Origin: CAYZXT01 sp964482515
GTDB taxonomy: Bacteria > Elusimicrobiota > Elusimicrobia > FEN-1173
Assembly: GCA_964482515.1 (NCBI GenBank)
Contig: CAYZXT010000002.1
Span: 124,001-188,000, forward strand
Direction of reading: 5' to 3'
DNA: 64,000 bases
A program made the position numbers and the translations under genes. Positions 7,754 through 17,162 of this stretch are shown piece after piece. Position 1 is the first letter of the stretch. The number at the start of each line of letters is the position of its first letter. Below the pieces are notes generated by a model. The model did no database searches. It was not told the origin of the DNA and saw only the letters and a program-made list of their open reading frames with translations.

Positions 7754-8542
7754 ATGATTTTCCTGAAGAGATTATCGGTCCGCCGGGAGATCCCCATCCT
7801 GACGGACATTTCCTGGCGCGTGCGGCGCGGCGAGCATTGGGTGCTGCTCGGCGCCAACGGCTCCGGAAAAACATCCCTCCTCAACGCCCTCACCGGCTAC
7901 ATGACGCCGAGCACGGGGGAAGTCACCGTCCTCGGGCGGACCTACGGCTGCACCGACTGGCGCGACCTGCGGCTCCATATCGGGCTTGTCAGCGCGAGCC
8001 TTGTCCAACGCATCGAACCCGCCGAGACCGCCCTGGAAACGGTGGCGAGCGGAGAGACCGCCATGATCAACTATTGGGGGGATTTTCCATCCGAAAAAAA
8101 AGCTCGCGCGAAAGCAATCCTCAAACAGGTGGAGTGCGCGGGGTTGGCGGAGCGGGAGTGGCGATATTTATCCCAGGGGGAGCGGCAGCGCGTGATCATC
8201 GGCCGCGCGCTCATGGCGGACTTCAAGCTTTTGCTCTTGGACGAACCCTGCGCAGGACTGGATCCGGTGGCGCGGGAACGGTTCCTGCAGTTCCTGGGAC
8301 GGCTGTCCAAACGAAAGGGCGCGCCCACCCTCGTCCTGGTGACCCATCATGTGGAAGAGATCCAGCCCTTTTTTTCCCACGTCCTGTTGATGAAATCCGG
8401 CCGCGTGCTGGCCGCCGGACCGATCAAAACCGTTCTTACATCTAAAAACCTTTCCGCCGCCTTCGGCGTTTCCGTCAAACTTACCGCCGACCAAAAGCGT
8501 TACCAGCTCACGCTGGCCCGCAAATCCCCGCTCGCGCTTTAG
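7754..8542 (+). CDS. Stand-alone ABC transporter-type ATPase
   Basis: A 262-aa ATP-binding cassette protein. Walker A GANGSGKT is at residues 33-40, the ABC signature appears as LSQGERQRV, Walker B as LLLLDEP, and the H-loop as LVTHHVEE. No membrane partner is encoded nearby. The sequence resembles stand-alone ABC ATPases of the ModF/YlmA type, whose roles are poorly defined. Starting at the ATG one base after the previous stop avoids an N-terminal extension that overlaps the PAS-like gene. Its last 4 bp overlap the end of the convergent DUF2079 gene. Confidence 0.85.
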   Translation: MIFLKRLSVRREIPILTDISWRVRRGEHWVLLGANGSGKTSLLNALTGYMTPSTGEVTVLGRTYGCTDWRDLRLHIGLVSASLVQRIEPAETALETVASGETAMINYWGDFPSEKKARAKAILKQVECAGLAEREWRYLSQGERQRVIIGRALMADFKLLLLDEPCAGLDPVARERFLQFLGRLSKRKGAPTLVLVTHHVEEIQPFFSHVLLMKSGRVLAAGPIKTVLTSKNLSAAFGVSVKLTADQKRYQLTLARKSPLAL

Positions 8543-10002
8543 TTTTTTCCGCTCCTCAGCAAATAGACGCCCGCCTCGCTGAAAACGATCCGGTCGTGGA
8601 ATTTCCGCGCGAAACCGATCGCGTGCCTGATGTCCTCGGGCCGGAGCACCGGGCTCGCCGTGTCCAAGGCGACATATTCGGTGCCGGGCGGTACCGTCGG
8701 GAACATGAAGATCCGGTCGCGGCTGGCGAGCCGGGGGACGATGTGCGTTTCCGCCGACACCGACGCCTGCGCCGGCACCTCGCGGACCAAGCGCTCCAAA
8801 GCGCGGACGTGAGCGCGATGGTCCGCCTGAAAATAATGCGGGAGGAACAAAAGGGAATAAGAAACGCAGGCGCCCGCCAGGATTCTCGCGCTCCCATGGG
8901 AAAGCGGCCGGAGCGCCGGCGCCACAACATCCAGCGACGCGTAGACCAGGAACGGAAAGCTGAGGGCGCTGTATTGGAAGCGGAACTGGTTCATGTTGTA
9001 GTAATCGGAACAAAAGTACATGCCCACCGGAAAAATCCACATCCACGCCAGCCTGGGCTTCAATAACGGAAGAAATCCGAAGCTGAGCAAATACATCCCC
9101 ATCCCTCGATAACGGACCGGGTCCGATAAAATGCCGCGAATGACGGAAATCGGGTCCGACTGCAACCGGAAGAGGGCCTCGGAAAAATTGTTTCCCAGAT
9201 AGGTGAAGAAAAACGTGAGGTTGCGGCTGCGCGACGGATCGCCCAGGAAATAGGGCATGGCCCATTTCTGCAGGAAGTACATCCAAAGGACCGACACCGC
9301 CATCAAACCGATGCCGTGGCGGCGGTTTCCTTTTTGCGTGATGGCGATGTACGCTCCGACGCCGAACACCGCCAACGAAACGTCCTCGCGGATGCCCAGC
9401 GCCAGAGAACCGAGCAGCATAACGGTCCGCCATCGTCCCTCCTCCAAGGCGAGAAGGAGCCAGAGGAAGCAGGGAACGGCGAAAGAGATGATATGGAAAT
9501 CGTAGAAGTGGATGCCGTGCAGCCGCGGGTGGGCCAAATACAGCGCGCAGACCGCCGCCGCCCAGGAGGGCCCCAAACGTTTCCCGGCCAACCGATGGAG
9601 CGGGAATACCGACAGGGCCAAGGCCGCGGACTGAAAGGCGGTCAACACCAGATCGCTGGGGACAATGCGCATGGCGGGGGCCAGGATCGCGAGGAACGGC
9701 GAGAAGTGGTCCCCCAGGTCGTTCATCCCCGTGATGCTGTCCCAATAGCTGCCGTGGACTGAAAGGCTCCAGGCGACGTTGGTGTACATGCCCAGGTCGA
9801 AGGCGCGGTTCTGAAAGAGGAAGTGCTGCGTCCATTTGAGGATGAAAAAAACACAGAACCCCGCCGACCCCAGAAGCCAAAGGGTCCTCGCGCGCGGGGG
9901 GACGCGATGCGCCAAGAATAACAGGGCGGGAAATAGGATGAGGCCGGCCCACAGATTCCAGCCGGACAACCAAAGCATCGCCTCAAAAAACCCGTCGCGC
10001 AT
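8539..10002 (-). CDS. DUF2079 polytopic membrane protein
   Basis: A 487-aa membrane protein with about ten hydrophobic segments. The family marks of DUF2079 are present: FDLGMYTNVAWSL, then DHFSPFL, and HFYDFH in the middle. DUF2079 proteins have a glycosyltransferase-like (GT-C type) membrane topology, but no activity is proven; a role in transfer of lipid-linked sugars is only suggested. The soluble C-terminal part (about 390-487) contains SAETHIVPRLASRDRIFMFP, typical of the group. It is transcribed alone, convergent with the ABC ATPase and divergent from comM (108 bp between starts). Confidence 0.8.
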   Translation of the reverse strand: MRDGFFEAMLWLSGWNLWAGLILFPALLFLAHRVPPRARTLWLLGSAGFCVFFILKWTQHFLFQNRAFDLGMYTNVAWSLSVHGSYWDSITGMNDLGDHFSPFLAILAPAMRIVPSDLVLTAFQSAALALSVFPLHRLAGKRLGPSWAAAVCALYLAHPRLHGIHFYDFHIISFAVPCFLWLLLALEEGRWRTVMLLGSLALGIREDVSLAVFGVGAYIAITQKGNRRHGIGLMAVSVLWMYFLQKWAMPYFLGDPSRSRNLTFFFTYLGNNFSEALFRLQSDPISVIRGILSDPVRYRGMGMYLLSFGFLPLLKPRLAWMWIFPVGMYFCSDYYNMNQFRFQYSALSFPFLVYASLDVVAPALRPLSHGSARILAGACVSYSLLFLPHYFQADHRAHVRALERLVREVPAQASVSAETHIVPRLASRDRIFMFPTVPPGTEYVALDTASPVLRPEDIRHAIGFARKFHDRIVFSEAGVYLLRSGKN

Positions 10003-10110
10003 CGGCCTCTCCTTCGCTTACGCATTGTAGTGTTTGCGTCGCGGCGCTTCAACCATAACTCAAACTAACTTCAGGGATTCTCCAGACGGCTTTAATAGAC
10101 TTTTCCCGCT

Positions 10111-11655
10111 ATGCTGGCGAAAGTGATGAGCGCGACGGTGCAGGGGATCGACGGTTTTCCGGTCCAGGTCGAAGTGGACCTGGCGCCGGGGCTTCCGAGC
10201 TTCAACACGGTGGGACTGCCGGACGCCGCGGTGCGGGAGTCCAAGGACCGCGTGGTGGCGGCCGTGCGGAACTCCGGTTTCGATTTCCCGGTGCGGCGCG
10301 TGACCGTCAACCTTTCGCCCGCGGACATGAAGAAGGAAGGCACGGCCTTCGATTTGCCCATCGCGGTGGGCGTGCTCGCGGCCCAGGAAATCCTGTCCGC
10401 CGATGATTTTTCCAAATACATTTTCGTCGGTGAACTGGCTTTGGACGGCCGGGTCCGCCCGGTGAAGGGACTGCTGCCCATCGCCCTGGCGACGCGGGAC
10501 GCGGGGTTTGACGGATTGATCTTCCCGTCGGCCAATTGGCCGGAAGCGTCCGTGGTCGAAGGCATCCGGCTCGTTCCCGTTTCAACCCTCGGCGAAACCG
10601 CGCAATTCCTCCGAGGCGAATGGACGCCGGGGCCCGGAGCGCCCGTCGCGCGGACGGTCCCGCAGGAACCGCCCGAGGCGCCCGACTTCGCGGAAGTGAA
10701 GGGACAGTTCTTCGCCAAGCGCGCGCTGGAGGTCGCCGCGGCCGGCGGCCACAACGTGCTGATGATCGGCCCGCCGGGATCGGGAAAGACCATGCTGGCC
10801 AAGCGCGTGGCGGGCATCCTTCCACCCATGGGCTTCGAGGAATCGCTTGAGGCGAGCAAAATACATTCGGTGGCGGGGCTGCTCACGCGCGGCCAATCGC
10901 TGCTGTCGGCGCGCGCCTTCCGCAGCCCGCACCACACGATCTCGGACATCGCCCTCATCGGCGGAGGGGCCCATCCGCGCCCCGGCGAAGTGTCGCTGTC
11001 CCACCACGGGATTTTGTTCCTGGACGAATTGCCGGAGTTCAACCGGAGCGTGCTGGAGGTCCTCCGCCAGCCGCTGGAGGATGGCTGCGTCACCATTTCG
11101 CGGGCTTCCTCGTCGCTGACTTTTCCGGCCCGCTTCATGCTGATCGCGGCCATGAACCCCTGTCCCTGCGGCTTCGCCGGCCATCCGGACCGGACCTGCC
11201 TGTGCACCGCGCCCCAGGTCCAGCGTTACCGCGCGAAAATGTCGGGCCCGCTGCTGGACCGCATCGACCTGCACGTCGACGTTCCGGCCTTGCGGCTCGC
11301 GGAGCTGACGGACGAGGCTCCGCCGCTGGAGACCTCCGCCGCGATCCGCGCCCGCGTCAGCGCCGCCCGGGAACGGCAAAGCGCGCGGTTCGCGGGAACG
11401 GCGATATTCCGCAACTCGCAGATGGGCGCGCGGCAATTGAAGACACACTGCAAAATAAACCCGGCGACGCGGGCGCTGCTTAAGTCTGCGGTGACGCGCC
11501 TGGGATTGTCCGCGCGGTCTTTCGACCGTATCCTCAAGGTCGCCCGGACCCTGGCCGACCTGACCGGCGAAGAAAGCATCCGTGAAGAGCACGTCGCCGA
11601 GGCCGTCGGATACCGTTCCATGGACCGGGCCCAGGCGCGTCCGGTGTTGTATTAA
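10111..11655 (+). CDS. comM: YifB/ComM family Mg-chelatase-like ATPase
   Basis: A 514-aa protein with the three expected parts: an N-terminal Lon-protease-like domain (about 1-165, VEVDLAPGLPSFNTVGLPD), a Mg-chelatase AAA+ domain with Walker A GPPGSGKT at 220-227 and LDELPEF as Walker B, and a C-terminal helical domain (about 410-510). The insertion with CPCGFAGHPDRTCLCTAPQV is typical. In Haemophilus, ComM is a helicase that promotes branch migration during natural transformation; family members are widespread also in species not known to be competent. Full length for the family. The ATG has no strong SD. It may be co-transcribed with the following methyltransferase (28 bp apart). Confidence 0.92.
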   Translation: MLAKVMSATVQGIDGFPVQVEVDLAPGLPSFNTVGLPDAAVRESKDRVVAAVRNSGFDFPVRRVTVNLSPADMKKEGTAFDLPIAVGVLAAQEILSADDFSKYIFVGELALDGRVRPVKGLLPIALATRDAGFDGLIFPSANWPEASVVEGIRLVPVSTLGETAQFLRGEWTPGPGAPVARTVPQEPPEAPDFAEVKGQFFAKRALEVAAAGGHNVLMIGPPGSGKTMLAKRVAGILPPMGFEESLEASKIHSVAGLLTRGQSLLSARAFRSPHHTISDIALIGGGAHPRPGEVSLSHHGILFLDELPEFNRSVLEVLRQPLEDGCVTISRASSSLTFPARFMLIAAMNPCPCGFAGHPDRTCLCTAPQVQRYRAKMSGPLLDRIDLHVDVPALRLAELTDEAPPLETSAAIRARVSAARERQSARFAGTAIFRNSQMGARQLKTHCKINPATRALLKSAVTRLGLSARSFDRILKVARTLADLTGEESIREEHVAEAVGYRSMDRAQARPVLY

Positions 11656-11683
11656 AACTCGAAATTTCCATTAATATGACCGT

Positions 11684-12424
11684 ATGGCAAATCCCCCCGA
11701 CCCGCGCCTGGCCCGCCGCATCCGAAAAGAATTCACCCGCGTCCCGATCTATCAGGATATCTTTCTCGTCCGCCGCGCGCTCCACAAAGACATGGCGCGC
11801 CTGGCCCCCGGATTCCGCGGAAAATTATTGGACGTGGGCTGCGGCATAAAACCCTACGAAGCGCTGTTCAAAAATGTTTCCGGATACGTCGGCGTCGAGT
11901 ATCCGTCCACAGCCGGGAGCCATTACGCCGACGACACGCGCGCCGACGTCTGGGGCGACGCCCAGGCGCTTCCCTTTCCCGCCGAATCCTTCGACGCGGC
12001 GCTTTCCCTCCAGCTCCTCGAGCATCTACCCGAGCCGGCCGCGCACCTGAATGAAATCTTCCGCGCGCTCAAAAAGGGCGGGCGCGTACTGGTGACGGCG
12101 CCGTTTGCCTGGCCGCTGCACGGCCTGCCCGCGGACTACCGGCGATTCACGAAGAACGGCTTGCGGAAGATGCTGGAAGACGCGGGGTTCCGCGTCGAGG
12201 AGTTACGGGAGCAGGGCGGCGTGTGGTCCGCGCTCTTTCAGATGGAGATCGTCTGCGCGGTTTTCGGGGCATTGAACAAAGGCGGGTGGACGGGAAGGGT
12301 GATGGGATGGCTGTGCAAACTTTCCATCGTCCCGGTCATGAACGTCGCGGCGCTCTGCCTGGACCGATTGTTTCCGTGGGACGGCTACACGTTGTCCTAC
12401 GCCGCGCTGGCGGTGAAGGACTAG
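11684..12424 (+). CDS. Class I SAM-dependent methyltransferase
   Basis: A 246-aa methyltransferase of the UbiE/type-11 pattern. The SAM-binding motif I is LLDVGCGIKPYE (about 47-58), the acidic residue of motif II follows in GVEYPS, and the motif DAALSLQLLEHLPEP matches the post-motif region. The C-terminal ~80 residues include hydrophobic stretches (FQMEIVCAVFGALN, MNVAALCLDRLF), so the substrate may be membrane-associated. Similar enzymes occur in polysaccharide and lipid gene clusters, but nothing here fixes the substrate. It ends overlapping by 4 bp with the convergent hybrid kinase gene. Confidence 0.75.
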   Translation: MANPPDPRLARRIRKEFTRVPIYQDIFLVRRALHKDMARLAPGFRGKLLDVGCGIKPYEALFKNVSGYVGVEYPSTAGSHYADDTRADVWGDAQALPFPAESFDAALSLQLLEHLPEPAAHLNEIFRALKKGGRVLVTAPFAWPLHGLPADYRRFTKNGLRKMLEDAGFRVEELREQGGVWSALFQMEIVCAVFGALNKGGWTGRVMGWLCKLSIVPVMNVAALCLDRLFPWDGYTLSYAALAVKD

Positions 12425-14400
12425 CCGCGGTCGACTTTGCGGATGTCCGTCTTCGCCACGCTTAAAACTTCCCCTATTTTTTGCAGCAGCGTGGCCGGCA
12501 TGAACGGCTTCGGAAGAAAAGCCGGGGAAGACGCCAGGTCGTTGGAACGAAAAATTTCATGGTCCGTGTAACCTGATGTATAGAGCACCCGCATCTGCGG
12601 CCGCAGCGGCGCCAACTGGCCGGCCAGATCCAGGCCGTTCATGTCCGGCATGACGATGTCGGTCAACAGAAGATCGATCCGCTTTTCGAATTCGCCCGCG
12701 AGTTTCAAAGCTTCCGCCCCGTTCTTCGCAATCAGAAGATGAAACCCTTTTTTTTCCAAAACCGCCGATATGAGGCGCCGGACTTTTTCCTCGTCTTCCA
12801 CCAAGAGTATCGTGATGGCGCCGGGTGAAACGGAAACCGGGTCTTTGGCGCGGGGCGACGGCGTATCCGGCGCCTTTGAAGACGCCTGCGGGAAATAAAT
12901 TTTGAAAACGGTCCCCTTCTCCACGGCGCTTGAAACGGCGATGAACGCGCCGCTCTGCTGAACGATCCCGTAGACGGTCGATAGACCCAAACCCGTGCCT
13001 TTCCCTTGGCCCTTCGTCGTGAAAAACGGCTCGAAAATATTCGCCTTCACCTGTTCGGTCATTCCGTGCCCCGTGTCCGTTACGGTCAACAACGTGTAGC
13101 TTCCCGCCGGGATGGGCGGCTCGTTCTGCCGAAAAATTTCCTTGTCCAGGGATTCGGTCGAGGTCGCGATCGTGAGGACTCCCCCCCTGGGCATGGCGTC
13201 GCGGGCGTTCACCGACAGGTTCACGATGACCTGCTCGATCTGTCCCGGGTCCACTTTGATCCGTTTGACCGACGGATCCAATTTGATGGCCAGGCGCACG
13301 TCTTCGCCGAGCAGGCGGCGCAGCATCTGCGCGATGTCGGTCACGATGGCGTTCAAGTCGAGGATTTCAGGCTGCATCACCTGCCGCCGGCTGAAAGCCA
13401 GGAGCTGGCGCGTCAAGGCCGCGGCCCGTTCGCCGGCTTTCTGGATTTCCCCCACGTCGTCCCGCTGCGCCGCCGGAACTTCCTGCCGCAGAAAATCGCA
13501 CAGACCGAGGATCACCGTCAGTAGATTGTTGAAATCGTGCGCCACGCCGCCCGCCAGCCGCCCGATGGCCTCCATCTTTCCCGCCTGCAACAGCTGGTTC
13601 TCCAACATCTTTCTCTCCGTGATGTCCTGGCAGCTCCCGGCCATTTTCACCGGTTTGCCCGCTTCGTCCAAGATCACCCGCGTCTGCGCGTGGACGATCC
13701 GGATGCTGCCGTCCGGTCGCACGATCCGTTGGTCGTAATTGAAAGGCTGGTGATCCGAAAACGCCTTTTGGATCGCCGCTTCCGTCGCGGGCCGGTCATC
13801 CGGATGCAATCGCTCCAAGTAGCTCTCATAGGAAGGTGTGAAGGACTGGGGATGGACGCCGAATATGCGGTAAAGCTCGTCCGTCCAAGTGACGGTGTTC
13901 GTGCGAATATCCACTTCAAAACCGCCCACGTGCGCCAGCTGCTGGGCTTCGGCCAAACGCCTTTCGCTGTTGATCAGGTGCATTTCGGCTTCCTTGCGCT
14001 TTTTCTTCTCGCCCGACTCCCGCAACGCCCGAAGCACGGCCGGCGCCAAACGCTCCAGGCCGTGCTTCAGCACGTAATCGTTGGCGCCTATTTTCAGGCT
14101 CTCGATGGCCACCTCTTCACCCATGGTCCCCGAGACATAGATGAACGGGATGTCGGGATTCTTATCGCGGGCGATATTGAGCGCCTCGCGCCCGTCGAAG
14201 CTCGGCAGGGAATAGTCCGACAAGATGATATCGTAACCGCCTTTATCAAGGCAGGAAATGAAATCGGTCCGGTTTTCGACGCGGACCATTTCGCAGAATA
14301 CCCCTTCGGACTTCAAGGCTGCGGAAATAAGTTCCGCGTCCTCTTTCCGGTCCTCCACATGGAGGATTCTGAGCGGTTTTTCGAATTTCGTCTCGGTCAT
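12421..14400 (-). CDS. Hybrid sensor kinase: REC-PAS-HisKA-HATPase-REC
   Basis: A 659-aa soluble two-component protein. Domains in order: receiver (about 10-125, phosphoacceptor D62 in SDYSLP), PAS/PAC (about 148-265), HisKA with H288 in AGGVAHDFNNLL, HATPase with N-box SVNARDAMP, G1 box DTGHGM and GTGLGLSTVYGIV, and a C-terminal receiver (about 528-650, D581 in TDIVMPD, conserved K631). With receivers at both ends and no membrane segment it probably takes a phosphosignal at the N-terminus, for example from the upstream membrane kinase, and can relay it to its own C-terminal receiver. It follows a single-domain regulator by 15 bp. No DNA-binding output is encoded nearby. Confidence 0.9.
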   Translation of the reverse strand: MTETKFEKPLRILHVEDRKEDAELISAALKSEGVFCEMVRVENRTDFISCLDKGGYDIILSDYSLPSFDGREALNIARDKNPDIPFIYVSGTMGEEVAIESLKIGANDYVLKHGLERLAPAVLRALRESGEKKKRKEAEMHLINSERRLAEAQQLAHVGGFEVDIRTNTVTWTDELYRIFGVHPQSFTPSYESYLERLHPDDRPATEAAIQKAFSDHQPFNYDQRIVRPDGSIRIVHAQTRVILDEAGKPVKMAGSCQDITERKMLENQLLQAGKMEAIGRLAGGVAHDFNNLLTVILGLCDFLRQEVPAAQRDDVGEIQKAGERAAALTRQLLAFSRRQVMQPEILDLNAIVTDIAQMLRRLLGEDVRLAIKLDPSVKRIKVDPGQIEQVIVNLSVNARDAMPRGGVLTIATSTESLDKEIFRQNEPPIPAGSYTLLTVTDTGHGMTEQVKANIFEPFFTTKGQGKGTGLGLSTVYGIVQQSGAFIAVSSAVEKGTVFKIYFPQASSKAPDTPSPRAKDPVSVSPGAITILLVEDEEKVRRLISAVLEKKGFHLLIAKNGAEALKLAGEFEKRIDLLLTDIVMPDMNGLDLAGQLAPLRPQMRVLYTSGYTDHEIFRSNDLASSPAFLPKPFMPATLLQKIGEVLSVAKTDIRKVDRG

Positions 14401-14415
14401 TCCGGTTCCCCTGAT

Positions 14416-14868
14416 TTAAACCTTGCGGACGCTTCCCGGCGGAGGCTCGTTCAACACGGCCCAGAACACGCCGAGCCCGCGCACCGCCTTGACGAACTCC
14501 GTGAAATCCACGGGCTTCACCACGTAGGCGTTCACGCCCAGCTTGTAGCTTTCCACCAGGTCGCTCTCCTCGCGCGAAGACGTCAGCATGACGACAGGAA
14601 TCAGCTTGAGTTTTTCATCGGCGTTCATCCGTTTCAGGACTTCCAAACCGTCCACTTTCGGCATCTTCAAATCCAGGAGGATCACGGCCGGATTTCCCTC
14701 GGCCCTGCCGGCGAACTTTCCGCGGGAGTGAAGATAATCCAGAGCCTGTTCCCCGTCGTTCGCCACGACGACTTCGTTGGCCAGCTTGTACTCGTTCAGC
14801 GCCGCCAAAGTCAGCTCCACGTCCCTCGCGCTGTCTTCCACCAGCAGGATCCGTTTGATCTCATTCAT
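14416..14868 (-). CDS. Single-domain response regulator (Rcp1-like)
   Basis: A 150-aa stand-alone receiver domain. The acidic pair is in VEDSARD (10-16), the phosphoacceptor is D66 in VILLDLKMP, and the conserved Lys is in VVKPVDF. The DLKMPKVDGLEVLKRMNADEKLKLIPVVMLTSSREE segment marks the Rcp1/cyanobacterial-phytochrome-associated group, which usually partners a membrane or phytochrome-like kinase encoded directly upstream. That is the case here: the PAS kinase gene ends 12 bp before. It lacks an output domain, so it likely works by protein contact or as a phosphotransfer intermediate to the hybrid kinase. Confidence 0.9.
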   Translation of the reverse strand: MNEIKRILLVEDSARDVELTLAALNEYKLANEVVVANDGEQALDYLHSRGKFAGRAEGNPAVILLDLKMPKVDGLEVLKRMNADEKLKLIPVVMLTSSREESDLVESYKLGVNAYVVKPVDFTEFVKAVRGLGVFWAVLNEPPPGSVRKV

Positions 14869-14880
14869 GCATGCCTCCGC

Positions 14881-16893
14881 TCAATTCTTCGGCAGCGAAA
14901 AATAAAAAGTGGCGCCGACGCCGACGGCGCCCTCCGCCCACGTCTCGCCGCCGTGCCGGTGTATGATCCGCCTTACGTTGGCCAGGCCTATACCCGTTCC
15001 CTCGAACTCATCGGTCCCATGCAGGCGCTGGAACACGCCGAAGAGCTTGCCCACATACGCCATGTCGAACCCCACCCCGTTGTCCTTGACGTACACCAGA
15101 GGCTCCCCGGACTCGCCCGTCCGGCTGCCGATCTCGATGACTGCCTGCGAACGGGTGCGCGTGTACTTCACGGCGTTGGCGATCAGATTCTCAAAGACCT
15201 GCCGCATCATGGACGGGTCGCCGTGCACCGCCGGCAGCGGATCGACTTTCCAATCGATGCGGCGGTCCGTGATTTCAGACTGAAACCGGTTGACGATCTC
15301 CTGGGCCAGATGCGTCAGGTTGACGTCCGTCCTAAGCATTTCGGCGCGTCCCATGCGGGAAAAACTTAAAAGATCGTCGATCAACATGCCCATCTGTTTG
15401 GCGGAATCGCAGATCGTCTTAATGTACCGACGGGCTCCGTCATCCAAATCCGGCGCTTTTTCCTTTTCCAACAGGCTCGAGAACCCCGCGATGTGCCTCA
15501 GCGGCGCCCGCAGGTCATGTGACACGGAATAGCTAAATGATTCCAATTCCCGGTTGGCCGCAGCGAGCTGCGCGGCGCGCTCTTCAAGAGATTGATTCAA
15601 GGCCTGAAGCGCCTGCTGCGCTTTCAGGCGTTCCGTCATGTCCCGTATGGCGGCGGTCGCCAGCGTCCCGTTCGTCGTTTCGAGAGGGCTTAAACTGATT
15701 TCCACCGGGAACTCGCCGCCGTCTTTCTTTCGCGCCCACAGGCTGGCGCCCGACGCCCCCATCGGACGCGTGCGGGGATTGGAAAAATAATCGGCCCGGT
15801 GGCCGGGGTGGGCCGCGCGATAACGCTCCGGGACCAAAAGCTCAATGGCGCGGCCGAGCATTTCTTCGCGCGTGTAGCCGAAAAGGACCTCCGCCTGATG
15901 GTTCACCAGTTCGATCCGGCCCTGGTTATTGACGATCACCATGGCATCCGGCGCCATTTCCAGCAGGCTCCGGAAGCGGCCGTCCGCCATTTTCTGGTCC
16001 TCCTCCAGAGCTGAGCGTTCCATATCCTTCCGATAAACGAAGGAGGCGATGGAAACGATGACGATGTCCAGGATGATGACGTTCAAGATCATCATGAGCA
16101 AAGAGCCGAAGTTTGAGTCGAATAACCCGGCGCGTTCCCCGACCAAACTCACCCAACCCGACAGGAAAGAAATAACGATGGAGGAGGGCAGGAAAATGCG
16201 GCACAAAAAGCCGGCGGTCGTATCGCTGGAAACCACCACCATCCATCCGCGCGAAGGCCGGGCGCTCAACACGCCGAGGGAGAGAGCCATGAAAACAACC
16301 GACGTATTCAACGACATCGGGATGTAATGCAGCACCTTGAACAGGAAAATGATTTTGAACAGATAGCCCGTGAAAGCCAACATCGAAATAAAGAAAGTCG
16401 CCCCCGCCAAAAACTCCGCCGGCCAAAGGTTCTTGGCGACCCTGTTGTCGATGGCGGCCAGGGAAGCCCCGAGAAAAACAAAAGCCGTCGCCGTGTTCGG
16501 CGCCATCCGGTTGGGCCCCAAGGCGACGATGGTCAACTTTTCTTGAAATAGGATTTGATCGATCCCGAAGTCCCAGCCGGCATAACCGATCAGGCGGAGC
16601 AGGCCGACGGCCATCACCGTCCCGCCGAAAAAGACGCCCCAGCGATGTTTCGCCGGGGAGGCGTTTTCATCAATGAGCAGCCACAGGCTGATGCCGCCCA
16701 AACCGAAGCTGACCGCGGTCATGGGATTCATCGGAACCAACCCGGGCAAAACGCTCATCATGAATTCATTGTTCAGTATCCAACCCAGCAAAACGGAAGG
16801 AGCGACCACGCAGGCGGCGAGGGCCGACAGGCGCGAGGCGAATTTGAAACGGGCTAGATGCGCGGAATTGTGCGGATCATATATAACCGTCAT
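14881..16893 (-). CDS. Membrane-bound PAS sensor histidine kinase
   Basis: About 670 aa. The N-terminal ~290 residues form a membrane sensor with around eight hydrophobic segments, followed by a PAS domain (about 305-425, MAPDAMVIVNNQGRIELVN), a coiled coil (AQQALQALNQSLEERAAQL), HisKA with the His in SYSVSHDLRAPLRHI, and an HATPase ending in EGTGIGLANVRRI. The SYSVSHDLRAPLR type is common in kinases paired with Rcp1-like regulators, as encoded next. The ATG was chosen because GGAGGG precedes it; an in-frame GTG 24 bp earlier would put that SD inside the gene. The sensed signal is unknown. Confidence 0.9.
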   Translation of the reverse strand: MTVIYDPHNSAHLARFKFASRLSALAACVVAPSVLLGWILNNEFMMSVLPGLVPMNPMTAVSFGLGGISLWLLIDENASPAKHRWGVFFGGTVMAVGLLRLIGYAGWDFGIDQILFQEKLTIVALGPNRMAPNTATAFVFLGASLAAIDNRVAKNLWPAEFLAGATFFISMLAFTGYLFKIIFLFKVLHYIPMSLNTSVVFMALSLGVLSARPSRGWMVVVSSDTTAGFLCRIFLPSSIVISFLSGWVSLVGERAGLFDSNFGSLLMMILNVIILDIVIVSIASFVYRKDMERSALEEDQKMADGRFRSLLEMAPDAMVIVNNQGRIELVNHQAEVLFGYTREEMLGRAIELLVPERYRAAHPGHRADYFSNPRTRPMGASGASLWARKKDGGEFPVEISLSPLETTNGTLATAAIRDMTERLKAQQALQALNQSLEERAAQLAAANRELESFSYSVSHDLRAPLRHIAGFSSLLEKEKAPDLDDGARRYIKTICDSAKQMGMLIDDLLSFSRMGRAEMLRTDVNLTHLAQEIVNRFQSEITDRRIDWKVDPLPAVHGDPSMMRQVFENLIANAVKYTRTRSQAVIEIGSRTGESGEPLVYVKDNGVGFDMAYVGKLFGVFQRLHGTDEFEGTGIGLANVRRIIHRHGGETWAEGAVGVGATFYFSLPKN

Positions 16894-17038
16894 TTGGCTT
16901 TGCTTCCCTCCAAGCACGCCATGGTATAAGAATTGTAATCTTAGAAAATTTTCTCCTTTTAAACGTGAACAATCTTGAGAAATTCGGTCGTCTTATTATG
17001 TATGTTGCCAAAATGGCGGCATTTGGTTAAAATGTCCT

Positions 17039-17068
17039 AACCCCTTTGTCCTATGAGGGGTTCTTTTT
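17039..17068 (+). terminator. Plus-strand intrinsic terminator with no gene in front of it
   Basis: A 7-bp stem AACCCCT/AGGGGTT with a 10-nt loop is followed by CTTTTTATTTT on the plus strand. The only upstream coding region (the kinase) is on the other strand, so it ends either read-through or a short unannotated RNA. The rest of 16894-17162 shows no gene. Confidence 0.6.
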
Positions 17069-17102
17069 ATTTTCGAGTCAGTAAATTTTGATCCATTGTT
17101 TG

Positions 17103-17141
17103 TTGGGGGCTGCCCTCGCAAATGCGCGAGGACTGCCCCAA
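17103..17141. other. Hairpin immediately upstream of tRNA-Ala
   Basis: TTGGGG (17103-17108) pairs with CCCCAA (17136-17141) and CCTCGC (17114-17119) with GCGAGG (17126-17131). It lies 21 bp before the tRNA 5' end and could be a processing signal or part of a promoter/terminator region; a TACAAT at 17144-17149 is a possible -10 box for the tRNA. Confidence 0.45.
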
Positions 17142-17162
17142 GTTACAATTTGAAGTTACTCT

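Noticed and set aside
8168..9973. A 601-codon frame overlapping the DUF2079 and ABC ATPase genes on the minus strand
   Set aside because: It lies across two convergent real genes, has Pro/Arg/Gly-rich low-complexity product and no domain or start signal.
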